This document shows positions 55,044-64,000 of a stretch of DNA of 64,000 bases, one piece after another (the first letter of the stretch is position 1; each line of letters opens with the position of its first letter). A model generated the notes under the pieces. That model worked only from the letters and a program-made list of their open reading frames with translations, had not been told where the DNA came from and searched no databases. This DNA comes from Bugula neritina (lineage: Eukaryota; Bryozoa; Gymnolaemata; Cheilostomatida; Bugulidae). Where the stretch lies: positions 6,239,722 through 6,303,721 of the forward strand of contig OZ037766.1 of the NCBI GenBank assembly GCA_964035545.1. Direction: 5' to 3'. The position numbers and the translations under genes are program-made.

Positions 55044-56499
55044 TTCAATGTTACTTGAATAAAGCACAGTTGAAAAAAAATAGGAGAACAAAAATAACTA
55101 CATTAAATGACTGCTACAAAAAATTATAATTTAGGATAATTAAAAAATTATAAATATAATAAAATGTAGAGTGAATTGATCAAAGATAATAACTTAACTC
55201 AAAAACAAGTAACAATTTTCCATCCATATCATGCTAGTAAACATTATTTTAGCTAAAACATAATTTTGTTACTTTGCTATTCATAAATCTCATTTGTCAT
55301 TGATTTTTTGGAAAATAAATAGACAGAAATTTTACATTAAGTTTTAGTTTAAGTTTAACTCTAAGACTCACTCACTCTCAGTGACTCAGACTGAAGTCAG
55401 GTAAAAATTAAAAATACTCTACTTCAACTGAGATATTTTGACAAACATAAGACGCAAAACTTATATAGTTATACAGTTAATGTTATAGTAATAACTCAAA
55501 ATATAACACCAACAGTAAATGTAACTTAAGTGTAGACAAAAATTTAATAAATTAATAATCTGATTCACTTTCAGTAAAATTTCCAGCAATATCCTAATAA
55601 AAATATATAATGGGATGGTTGTGAGTATAGCGAACATCAAGTATTCACTTATTATCCACGAATCGGAATACGGCGATTAGAATATAAAAAAGAAAACTCT
55701 GAGAGAAGACAACTGTTATTTATAAAGAAATAGCATTCTTCTTATATATTTTACTAGTGAGATTGAAGATCAAAATAATTATATATGGGTCATTTTACTT
55801 AATGTAGTACACCCTATATATCATTAGTTTGTAGCTATTTTTCACAGTTTAGCCACTAATGTGCATAGCTTCTTGAATTAAACAAATCAAATATTAAGAA
55901 ATATAGCTGAATAGGTAATCAAAGTTGTTTTCTAATTTTGCTTTATTTTTTAGGTTTCATCCTTATGTATAATAATATAATTGCTCATTATTGTACATAT
56001 AATAATTTGAGCACTTTTTTATATTTATCTGCTGTTTAACAAACTCACACTAGAGCTAATATATATATATATATATTATATATATATTATATTATATATA
56101 ATATATTTATAGATTTATAACGTCTGGTACATTATAGTATTTTATATTATATAATATGCAAACTGTTTAATATTTCATATTAAGTTTGTTTAGGCATTTT
56201 AATTTGATTTATATGTTTATACATGTCTTGCACTATTTTACAATAAATGTTTAGAATATGATCTTGTTCACTGTAACATGGCACAAGTAGAGACATGGGA
56301 AGATAAATGCTACTATCATATATCATTCCAAATAAAGAGAATGGTTTTTTAGTCAAGTGTACTTCTAGTGTTCGCACCAATTGAAATATCTATTAGCATT
56401 ATAATATATTAAGTATAGCACTGTATTATTTTATTATTAAATTGTATACCAACAAAATAGATAGACACCAATAATACTATTATATAGAAAAAAATTGCA
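55044..56499. other. Intergenic AT-rich region
   Basis: No coding block is recognised. It holds a TA-rich tract at 56060-56108 and ordered gactcactcactctcagtg-like simple sequence near 55370-55390. The METTL25-like promoter should lie at its left edge and the 3' UTR of the acidic-repeat gene at its right edge. Confidence 0.5.
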
Positions 56500-59487
56500 T
56501 TAGTCGTTTTCTGGTACACAGCAACACAGCCTTCGCAAGAACTTTCTAAATCTTTTTCGTCGAGAATTTCCCTCTCCTGCCACTCTTTCTCCTACAACAG
56601 AAAAGATTGTCAGCTTTGCTTCTAGTACATCATACATCATACAGCACAGGTTACGCATGATGTGAATTGAGACATCTTTAGAATCTTCAGATGCTATATA
56701 AAAGATATATAAGTTTATGTATCTATACTCAACACTAATTCTCACCATTATTATATCTATCAGTAAGGATTTCCTCTGAGGCTTCTACCAATCCATTTTT
56801 ATTGACCATCTTTGTAATATCATCTGCTTTCCTATCATGCTCAATTTTATCGACTTTGTCTGAACTTTGGATATCACGATCTGCTTGTTCATTTATAAAA
56901 GGCTCTTCCTCCTCCACCAACATACCATCTCCAGCCATCTCTCCTTCTCCCTGCTTGGGCTGTTCTCCAACAGGCTTATCTTCCTTCACTACCATACCAG
57001 CCCCAGCCATCTCTCTTGCTCCCCAATTGAGTTCTTTTCCTTCAACAGGCTTATCTTCCTCCACCAACATATCATCTTTAGCCATTTTTCCTGTTTCATG
57101 GGTCTCTTCTTCCTCAGCAAGCTTATCTTCCTTCACCACCATATTATCTCCAGTCATCTCTCTTGCTCCCTGATTGAGCTCTTTTCCTTCAACAGGCTTT
57201 TCTTTCTCCACCATCATAACATCTCCAGCTATCTTTCCTGTTTTATGAGTCTCTTTTCCCTCAACAAGCTTATCTTCCTCCACTACAATATTATCTCCAG
57301 TCATCTCTCTTGCTCCCCACTCAAGTTCTTTTCCCTCAACAAGTTTATCTTCCTTCACCACCATATTATCTCCAGTCATCTCTCTTACTCCCCACTCAAG
57401 TTCTTTTCCTTCAACAGGCTTTTCTCCCTCCACCACTATAACATCCCCAGCCATTTTTCCTGTTTCATGGGTCTCTTCTCTCTCAACAAGCTTATCTTCC
57501 TCCACCAACATATCATCTCCAGCCATTTTTCCTGTTTCATGGGTCTCTTCTCTCTCAACAAGCTTATCTTCCTCCACCAACATATCATCTCCAGCCATTT
57601 TTCCTGTTTCATGGGTCTCTTCTCCCTCAACAGGCTTTTCTCCCTCCACCACTATAACATCTCCAGCCATCTCTCTTACTCCCCACTCAAGTTCTTTTCC
57701 TTCAACAGGCTTTTCTCCCTCCACCACTATAACATCTCCAGCCATTTTTCCTGTTTCATGGGTCCCTTCTTCCTCAACAAGCTTATCTTCCTCCACTACA
57801 ATATTATCTCCAGTCATCTCTCTTGCTCCCCACTCAAGTTCTTTTCCCTCAACAAGCTTATCTTCCTTCACCACCATATTATCTCCAGTCATCTCTCTTA
57901 CTCCCCACTCAAGTTCTTTTCCTTCAACAGGCTTTTCTCCCTCCACCACTATAACATCTCCAGCCATTTTTCCTGTTTCATGGGTCTCTTCTCCCTCAAC
58001 AAGCTTATCTTCCTCCACCAACATATCATCTCCAGCCATTTTTCCTGTTTCATGGGTCTCTTCTCCCTCAACAGGCTTTTCTCCCTCCACCACTATAACA
58101 TCTCCAGTCATCTCTTTTACTCCCCACTCAATTTCTTTTCCTTCAACAGGCTTTTCTCCCTCCACCACTATAACATCTCCAGTCATTTTTCCTGTTTCAT
58201 GGGTCTCTTCTCCCCCAACAAGCTTATCTTCCTCCACTACAATATTATCTCCAGTCATCTCTCTTGCTCCCCACTCAAGTTCTTTTTCTTCAACAGGCTT
58301 TTCTCCTTCCACCACTATAACATCTCCAGTCATTTTTCCTGTTTCATGGGTCTCTTCTCCCTCAACAAGCTTATCTTCCTCCACTACTATCTCATCCTCC
58401 TTTACCACATCATTTTCTACAACTGTTGCAGATCTATATCCTGTCCAGCTAAAATATTTAATAAAATTTAATTAAGCATGGCTCATATATGCTTAGCTAA
58501 AAGGGAGCAGCCGTGGTCTAGGGGTTAAAGCGTTTGCTTTGTGAACACAAAGTTGTGGGTTCAAACCCCGACAAAGGCCATTGGTGATGTTAAGAAGTGC
58601 ATCCAGTCATAATTGCTCCTGTGCCTCATTTAAACAAGTCCTTAGCCCGTTCTAGCAAAAACCCTTACCATCAGGGGTTTCTCACAGGGATAGCGACTAT
58701 AAATTTGCGTGAGTTTTTTTTCCGCCACCCGCGCAGGACCACGGCGGTGAAAGGTGACCAAAGGTGACCATATATGCTTAGCTAAAGTTGCAAAGTTACA
58801 TAACTGCTTGGTAACTTTTTTTATGGTGAAAACATACAGCAATAGAAAAGCAAGCAAGTATCTGTAGGCTATTGGATAAGCTCTATGCTGACACACATCA
58901 TGGGGTTCATGCCTTAGTTATTGGTGATGTCAGAAAGAAAGTATCATGGTCACATATATTATATTACTGAGCTGCATTGAAAGCCCTCAGTTTATGTCGC
59001 CAGCATAGTTTGAGGCTTATATAGCCACTTTCAATTATGAAGGTTCCTCACAATAGTGGAAACTTTTAACTTAAAAATTAGTTTTATTGAAAGATATTTC
59101 TCTTACTATTAGTAATACTATAAACAGTAAATGTAATGATTTGTGAAATACTATAAAATTAATAACCTAAACTTATTTAAGCTTCAAAACTCATAAAAGC
59201 CATTTCCCCTAGTGTCACCGACAACTATTACAATATTCCAACCCAACGCTTTATCTGTCTACTAAAACTAAGTTGCTTTTTATAAAAATATTATTACAAA
59301 GTGATAGTCAATAACACCTTTTAATTCAGTTATTTCACAAAATACTCATCTCAACTTACAAGTCTACAAAGCTCTCTGCTGCGCCAATCCTCTTGATGAA
59401 GCAAAAAATAAAAAAGGGCAATAAAAAAACGCATATAGTTGACAATAAAGAAACACTGAAATAATAAATATCATTCAATATCTCCAT
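56500..59487 (-). CDS. Membrane-anchored acidic repeat protein, unrecognised, 3 exons
   Basis: Exons: 59487-59360, 58448-56746, 56693-56500. Phases agree (TT|C, then G|CA) and give 674 residues. Residues 8-31 (YYFSVSLLSTICVFLLPFFI) form one hydrophobic membrane segment followed by FIKRIG, predicting a signal-anchor with the long part in the cytosol. Residues ~60-560 are about 20 tandem repeats of 24-25 residues, each with M(A/T)GD, a hydrophobic triplet, then (E/K)(G/E)(E/D)K(P/L)VEG. The two unit types end in ELEWG(A/V)RE or ETHETGK. The tail has DVSIHIMRNLCCMMYDVLEA and ends RRKRFRKFLRRLCCCVPEND, a polybasic stretch beside a Cys triplet, typical of palmitoylated, lipid-binding tails. I recognise no family. 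The upstream exon assignment rests on phase, a good donor/acceptor pair and the lack of competing frames. Confidence 0.7.
56890..58380. repeat. Coding minisatellite, 72-75-bp units
   Basis: About 20 units encode the acidic repeats of the gene above. Neighbouring units are often nearly identical in DNA (for example around 57480-57620), so the array is being homogenised by recent duplication or conversion. Two unit types (72 and 75 bp) partly alternate. Confidence 0.92.
58502..58768 (+). mobile_element. tRNA-derived SINE with perfect 18-bp target-site duplication
   Basis: The head carries a Pol III A box (tggtctagggg, 58514-58524) and B box (ggttcaaaccc, 58558-58568). A central domain follows (ggtgatgttaagaagtgcat then ccagtcataattgctcctgt), ending near tandem aaggtgacc. 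catatatgcttagctaaa flanks both ends exactly (58484-58501 and 58769-58786). It lies in intron 1 of the acidic-repeat gene, in opposite orientation. It is not a tRNA gene, because the 5' and 3' ends cannot pair as an acceptor stem. Confidence 0.92.
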
Positions 59488-60127
59488 TTTGTTTAATTTG
59501 CATAATTTATCAAATACAACAATAGTTTGATTGTTGGGCAAAATATAGTAACCATATAAGGAAATTCAATGTCCTATTGTTACAATAAACCTCTACACAT
59601 ATTTTCTTATATGTTACTATTAATAATACAATGATTTTTCGGATTGTTTATTATATTGCATTGTTTTTACCTTAGATGTGTTAATTTAGGAGTTGTTTCC
59701 TTTAGAAGCTAATATGTTGGTACTTAATTTTATGCTTTGAAATTTTGACTCAAAAGGAGAACTGTATATATTCTTATATCAGAGCTCTGTCAAATTTGTT
59801 TTAAAGTTAGAGTAATTATGGAAATTTATTTTAACTATATAAACTATTATTTTCCAAAAAAATATATACCAAAAATTGCATTTAGTTTGTCAACATATAT
59901 ACTGTCTATAAGGTAATTAGTTCTATAAATAAAAAATACCATTTTAGCGATTTTGAAATTTATTACATTTAATTAAAAAACTATCTTATGTAAACATGAG
60001 CTGTGCCTGCATATTATAGAATTTACAGTATCATATAAAATGTAAACTAACTGGTATAACATAATGATATAAGTTTATTTTCTAATTGTAAGACAATATG
60101 CTTTAAGGCCACACATGATATACAGAT

Positions 60128-60133
60128 ATATAC

Positions 60134-60208
<75 letters not shown>
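60128..60208. repeat. (TA)n microsatellite
   Basis: About 35 uninterrupted TA units preceded by two tatacaga units. Confidence 0.95.
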
Positions 60209-60211
<3 letters not shown>

Positions 60212-60679
60212 TTCTATATTTTATTGTTATATATGATAAAGTAACAACAGAATGCACATACTATGCAAGTTAATATTGTAATCAGAACCCTGAAGAGATG
60301 CACATAGATAATGCCAGCATGCTGCAAAAAACTCTTTCTATGTATTAATTAATCAAATGAATAGTTATATGTAATTTTTAGTGGTGCTTTGCAAGTGTTT
60401 TATACTGTTAAAGTTAGATTCAACTTTTAACGCTTTACTCACATATTCAGTTATATAAAGTATTTCACATTATCATTTAATAATTTATTATCACTGAGGT
60501 GGCTTAGCCATGATATTAACTCAACTGGAAAAAGTTAATTATCACTACATTTCTTTTATGTGAAGCTGCAATGAACCAAACAGCAGCACATAGACTAGCC
60601 ATGTGTCATTAGGACATACTTTAATGGTTACCATGGTAATATGAAAAAAATTATTCAAATTACGCATGAAAGTGACACA

Positions 60680-61455
60680 TTAAAGGATTGCTCTATCTTA
60701 GTTTATTACAATCACATTATAATTATGAACTATAATCTAATGTGTATGCAAACAATTGTGACTTTGCAAAGGGATATATGCCTAGAAAACAGCTTTTCAA
60801 AATTCCAATTTTGAGGGAGGTAAAATTTTCAGCCATGAAAAAGAATAGCCTAATACGTGACGTGTGAACGCCAGTAACTATGCTGCACGTGCTAACTATA
60901 ACGCTAGTATTCAAGGTTGCTGAGCGCAACATCAACCAATAACGCTCAAGCAGTTACAGTGCGATATATAGGTCAGCTTTGGTGCGCCCGTAATATTGCA
61001 CAATCTGACCTAGTTTAGATCGATCGCAGGCATTCATCCTAAAGAATGCATGTTTTTGCAATACTTTTTTCTATGTTTACAAGCAAAATATAGCCTAATG
61101 TTATCACATACATGTTATTTAACATGTCAAAAAACTATAGATTGAGATAATTCCCATTTGCACTTCTATAAATATACAAATTACGAGCTGAAAGATCACA
61201 TCTCACAGTCATATTTCTATAGTTATTCATTTGTATAGTCACGTGACCAGCAGGAATGCTGGCGCTGTTACGTCACACTTCCCAGCTCATTTCAAAATCG
61301 GCGTTTTGGCTGTTACCAATCTACACCCTCAACTTCAACTAACTTTTTCTACCTTTGATCAAATGCTTTTTGTCAATGCATGCTTAGAAAAACACAATAT
61401 TATGTGTGTTTGACCTAAATGGCCATTTATTAGACAAGATAGAGCAATCCTTTAA
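60680..61455. mobile_element. Putative non-autonomous DNA transposon with 20-bp terminal inverted repeats
   Basis: ttaaaggattgctctatctt at 60680-60699 is exactly the reverse complement of 61436-61455. Between them the base composition changes: the core (about 60850-61290) is much richer in CpG than the AT-rich surroundings (cgatcgatcgcagg; cacgtgaccagc; ttacgtcacac). Weaker inverted similarity continues inward (tggcg...cacgtcac on both sides). No transposase frame is present, so it would be a MITE-like element. The alternative is a CpG-rich promoter with chance inverted repeats. Confidence 0.55.
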
Positions 61456-61523
61456 AGGATTAGGTAAGCTATAACAACCATGATAACAATAACAATTGTA
61501 TTTAAAGTAATATATATAATTGA

Positions 61524-61748
61524 GGGAGCAGCTGTGGTCTAGGAAATAGAGTGTTTGACTCAGCCAACATAAAGTCGCGAGTTCGAACCCCAGTAAAGGC
61601 ATTTGGTGATGTTAGAAAGAGTATTCAGTCATACTTGCTCCTGTGCCATATATGAGTAGCTTCTTAGCTTTTTTTTAAAAAAAAACCTTTTTATCAAAGG
61701 TTTCTATGTGCAAAGATAGCAACTGCAAACTTGCGTGGTTTTTTATAT
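61524..61748 (+). mobile_element. Second, diverged copy of the tRNA-derived SINE
   Basis: gggagcagctgtggtctagg with B box gagttcgaacccc, then the same central domain (ggtgatgttagaaagagtat, cagtcatacttgctcctgtg) and the same 3' section (aacttgcgtggtttttt). It is diverged from the copy at 58502 and lacks that copy's last ~40 bases. No clear target-site duplication is seen in the AT-rich flanks. Confidence 0.85.
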
Positions 61749-62378
61749 ATATTTATATTATAACTTAAAATATACAACAATATAACATTATGTCTTGCAG
61801 AAAAAGTGAAAACTACTGTAATTCAAACTGGTTAAAGACTAGGTTTAAAAAAATCATATATGTTATAAAAATAAATAGAAAGAAAGGAAAAAACAAATTG
61901 ATACAATGTTGAATAATTGCTAGTAAATATTATGTTTACCTCTTGTTTGTAAAAAAACTATAGAAAATCTAGTAAACAATAAAATACTAATTAGTCAGTA
62001 ATGTGGTTATATAGCTGTTACATATTTTTATAAACTGTAGCATACTATAGAAAGCTGTAAAATTAAAGCAGAGGCAATATTGAGTCACTCACTAATATAA
62101 AAGCAATATAGTTACTGAATTAAAATTCTACTGCTGTTTTGTTACATACAAAGAACATACTAACACATTGGATACTAGGTAGTACTTCAAACATAATATT
62201 TTTGCTTATAAATATGCATAAAATCACAATGACCAAAGAGTTGACTACAAACTAAGCATTCATTGTAGATTATCTCTTATTGTATACAAAGCAGTACAAA
62301 TATGCATATTATTTTAAACATATTTGCGCCTGCAAAAGTCTCTACTAACTTTTGAAGCTGATTTCAAACACTCTTGTT

Positions 62379-64000
62379 TTAAGCTATCTGTGAATTTTTA
62401 AGGTTATAATGTGCAACCTTTGATTTTAACCATTTTGAGCATTTTCTAATGTTTTCAAAAGTAACTACCTGGGATAGCACTGCTGTGACTCCTTGTAATG
62501 TCCCGAATGCATTGAGAGTAGCCCATAGGTCAAACTGATGAGGACCTTTGATTTCAGTAAAAAGTAGAATAAACCAATGGAATCCAAAAACTGCTTGGAG
62601 TTTGACAATTGTAATCACTTTCTTCAGAGTTCTTTGCTTGTCATCAACTGCTATTTTATTTCCTGATTTTGCGACAATGACACTCGCTATAATGCACATA
62701 GTAATGTTTGCAACCACGAATAAATATATGGGTCCGGTGAGAAGTAATATTCTTAGCTGTCCACGGACAAGAAAGCAGAATTGGTCAGAAAACACTGGGT
62801 ATAGGTTGTTGGGTTTAGCTGCATCAAGAGAGTAGGCCAATATGACAAATATGAGTGGGGTGAGCCAAGCATATGCAGCATAATAGGAATACTTTTTCCA
62901 ACTAGATTGACTGGCAAGTTTGAAAGAGGAAATGCCTTTTATCATTGAGATTCCAATAGCATTTGTCCAGGCATGTACAGCAATAAGAAAATACTGAGTG
63001 CAGGAAGCAATGATCCGACAAGATATGAAAGAGTGTTTCACCTTGATAAGGCAGTAAAAGACTAATGTACACATCACTGTTATCATAGAACTTACTACAA
63101 AATCCCCTGTCAGAGTTCTTTTTAATTTTGTGAAATAATAAATAACGTAGATCAAGATGAACGAAATGGATAACGATGAAAAGACGTATTCGTGTACCAA
63201 TGAAAAGGCACGGTCATGAGTTGCGCGAACAAATTCCGGTACAGCAGTTTCGGTGCAGACTCGTATCTGATCGTTACACAATATATAGTCATTGTAATGA
63301 GTTTGATCTGAGGCTCTCTGTAACTCACCATTTCTGCAGATTAACCAACTACTTCGATTACTTGCTAGTGAGTATTCCATGCATTGACTGTTTAAACTGC
63401 CATTATTTAATGTTGAAGACAAGAGTTTTACGCCAAATGAAGCCAACTTTTCCAGCTGAACTTGGAAATTAAATATAGTTTGTTTATACGAAATTGCTAT
63501 GAAATTAGACAGAGAACTATTTGAAATTATACTAAATTGAAATGCGGATGTTGCAGAAGATGACCCAGAAACAAAAGTTGTATTTGTACAATAGGAATCT
63601 TCTATATCAGATACATTACATCTAATCAAATTATTTGCAGCACAATGCACACTGTTTACAGAGTTTGCAACTGCGTCAGGACTAGGGCTACCAGTGAACT
63701 GCTCATATTCACGCTGACAATCATCACCTGTTACATTTATGGAACACTGAATACATTTATCAACTGCACTTCTGCTAGACAGAGGTAAATATTCGGTGTT
63801 GTCTCCACAATGCTTTATTCCATGGTTTGTAACTTTAAATGTTTCTGGATCATATCTGTTCTCTCTGCACTTGTCATTTACAAACGGTGTTGGGATGCAG
63901 GTTTCTGACTCCAAGTCTAGTATGCTGGAACAGTTACACTGTTTAAGGTGATGACTTATGTTTAAACAAGTGTCTTGAGTTGTGTTGAAATCACTGTATA
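62379..64000 (-). CDS. Methuselah-like / adhesion-class GPCR, 5'-partial, intronless here
   Basis: The open frame runs from the right edge of the window to the stop at 62379 (about 540 residues visible). The true start is outside. The extracellular part is Cys-rich with many N-glycosylation sites (CSINVTGDDC, CNVSDIEDSYCTNTTF). Seven hydrophobic segments follow, at roughly residues 244-261, 271-290, 299-322, 344-361, 388-414, 434-453 and 462-484, counted from the LESETCIP codon at 63914. TM3 starts with a Cys, and Cys-containing loop 2 (SDQFCFLVRG) gives the usual disulfide. The QAVFGFHWFILLF segment in TM6 and NAFGTLQGVTAVL in TM7 are typical of class B2/Methuselah-type receptors. No clear GPS cleavage motif is seen. 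Ligand unknown. Such receptors are often lineage-expanded in lophotrochozoans. Confidence 0.82.
   Translation of the reverse strand, partial: YSDFNTTQDTCLNISHHLKQCNCSSILDLESETCIPTPFVNDKCRENRYDPETFKVTNHGIKHCGDNTEYLPLSSRSAVDKCIQCSINVTGDDCQREYEQFTGSPSPDAVANSVNSVHCAANNLIRCNVSDIEDSYCTNTTFVSGSSSATSAFQFSIISNSSLSNFIAISYKQTIFNFQVQLEKLASFGVKLLSSTLNNGSLNSQCMEYSLASNRSSWLICRNGELQRASDQTHYNDYILCNDQIRVCTETAVPEFVRATHDRAFSLVHEYVFSSLSISFILIYVIYYFTKLKRTLTGDFVVSSMITVMCTLVFYCLIKVKHSFISCRIIASCTQYFLIAVHAWTNAIGISMIKGISSFKLASQSSWKKYSYYAAYAWLTPLIFVILAYSLDAAKPNNLYPVFSDQFCFLVRGQLRILLLTGPIYLFVVANITMCIIASVIVAKSGNKIAVDDKQRTLKKVITIVKLQAVFGFHWFILLFTEIKGPHQFDLWATLNAFGTLQGVTAVLSQVVTFENIRKCSKWLKSKVAHYNLKNSQIA

Larger units (their letters stand above)
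59488..62378. other. Intergenic region between acidic-repeat gene and GPCR
   Basis: AT-rich. It contains a (TA)n tract (60128-60208), the TIR element (60680-61455) and a second SINE (61524-61748). No coding block is recognised outside these. Confidence 0.5.

Noticed and set aside
56867-58471. 534-residue plus-strand frame rich in Phe/Leu/His/Ser
   Set aside because: Exact antisense shadow of the acidic repeats; it stays open because each unit lacks antisense stops. Opposite-strand exon phases and the TM and basic termini support the minus-strand gene instead.
58502-58580. Candidate tRNA gene with His-like anticodon GTG
   Set aside because: A and B boxes are present but no acceptor stem pairs. 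The element continues into a SINE core and is flanked by an 18-bp target-site duplication.
59488-59541. Longer N-terminus of the acidic-repeat protein from 59541
   Set aside because: That frame begins with TTG, not ATG; the first ATG is at 59487, immediately before the hydrophobic segment.

Overview
This is metazoan genomic DNA. It is AT-rich, its genes are split into many short exons with GT-AG introns, and it is full of microsatellites. The gene set (DNMT3, CCDC171, HSPD1, DBF4, RTF2, DCAF15, a METTL25-family methyltransferase and a Methuselah/adhesion-type GPCR) is bilaterian. A tRNA-derived SINE, a CR1/Jockey-type LINE fragment and a low-complexity secreted/cytoplasmic-type repertoire fit an invertebrate, most likely a lophotrochozoan such as a mollusc. 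The phylum is inference; no marker sequence settles it. Exon models were built by hand, joining blocks with splice sites and checking that codon phase carries across every junction. Layout, left to right: the last exon of DNMT3 (+, 1218-1404); CCDC171 (-, 23 coding exons, 3380-18398), tail-to-tail with DNMT3; a PH-domain protein with a Tyr-Pro-Gln-Gln repeat linker and Gly-rich tail (+, 8 exons, 21228-24899); mitochondrial chaperonin HSPD1/HSP60 (+, 10 coding exons, 27457-31082) with a perfect heat-shock element upstream; DBF4, the regulatory subunit of CDC7 kinase (-, 16 exons, 31512-39312), tail-to-tail with HSPD1; a repeat-rich gap with a 5'-truncated LINE (41690-42860) and an almost loopless 360-bp palindrome (43588-43948); RTF2 (+, 6 exons, 44172-46040); DCAF15 (-, 12 exons, 46857-52089); an intronless METTL25-like methyltransferase (-, 53685-55043); an unrecognised gene encoding a membrane-anchored protein made of about 20 acidic 24-25-residue repeats with a polybasic/Cys-triplet C-terminus (-, 3 exons, 56500-59487); a 776-bp terminal-inverted-repeat element (60680-61455); and a Methuselah-like GPCR that runs off the right edge (-, 62379-64000). 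The genes are independent transcription units rather than an operon. DBF4 and RTF2 both act on chromosome replication and are neighbours transcribed divergently, but about 5 kb of mobile and simple-sequence DNA separates them. The strongest candidates for new biology are the acidic-repeat membrane protein, the repeated placement of simple-sequence tracts directly on 3' splice sites of CCDC171 (including a 491-nt AG-free zone), the four-unit heat-shock element with an inferred noncoding first exon of HSPD1, and the young palindromic and TIR elements.
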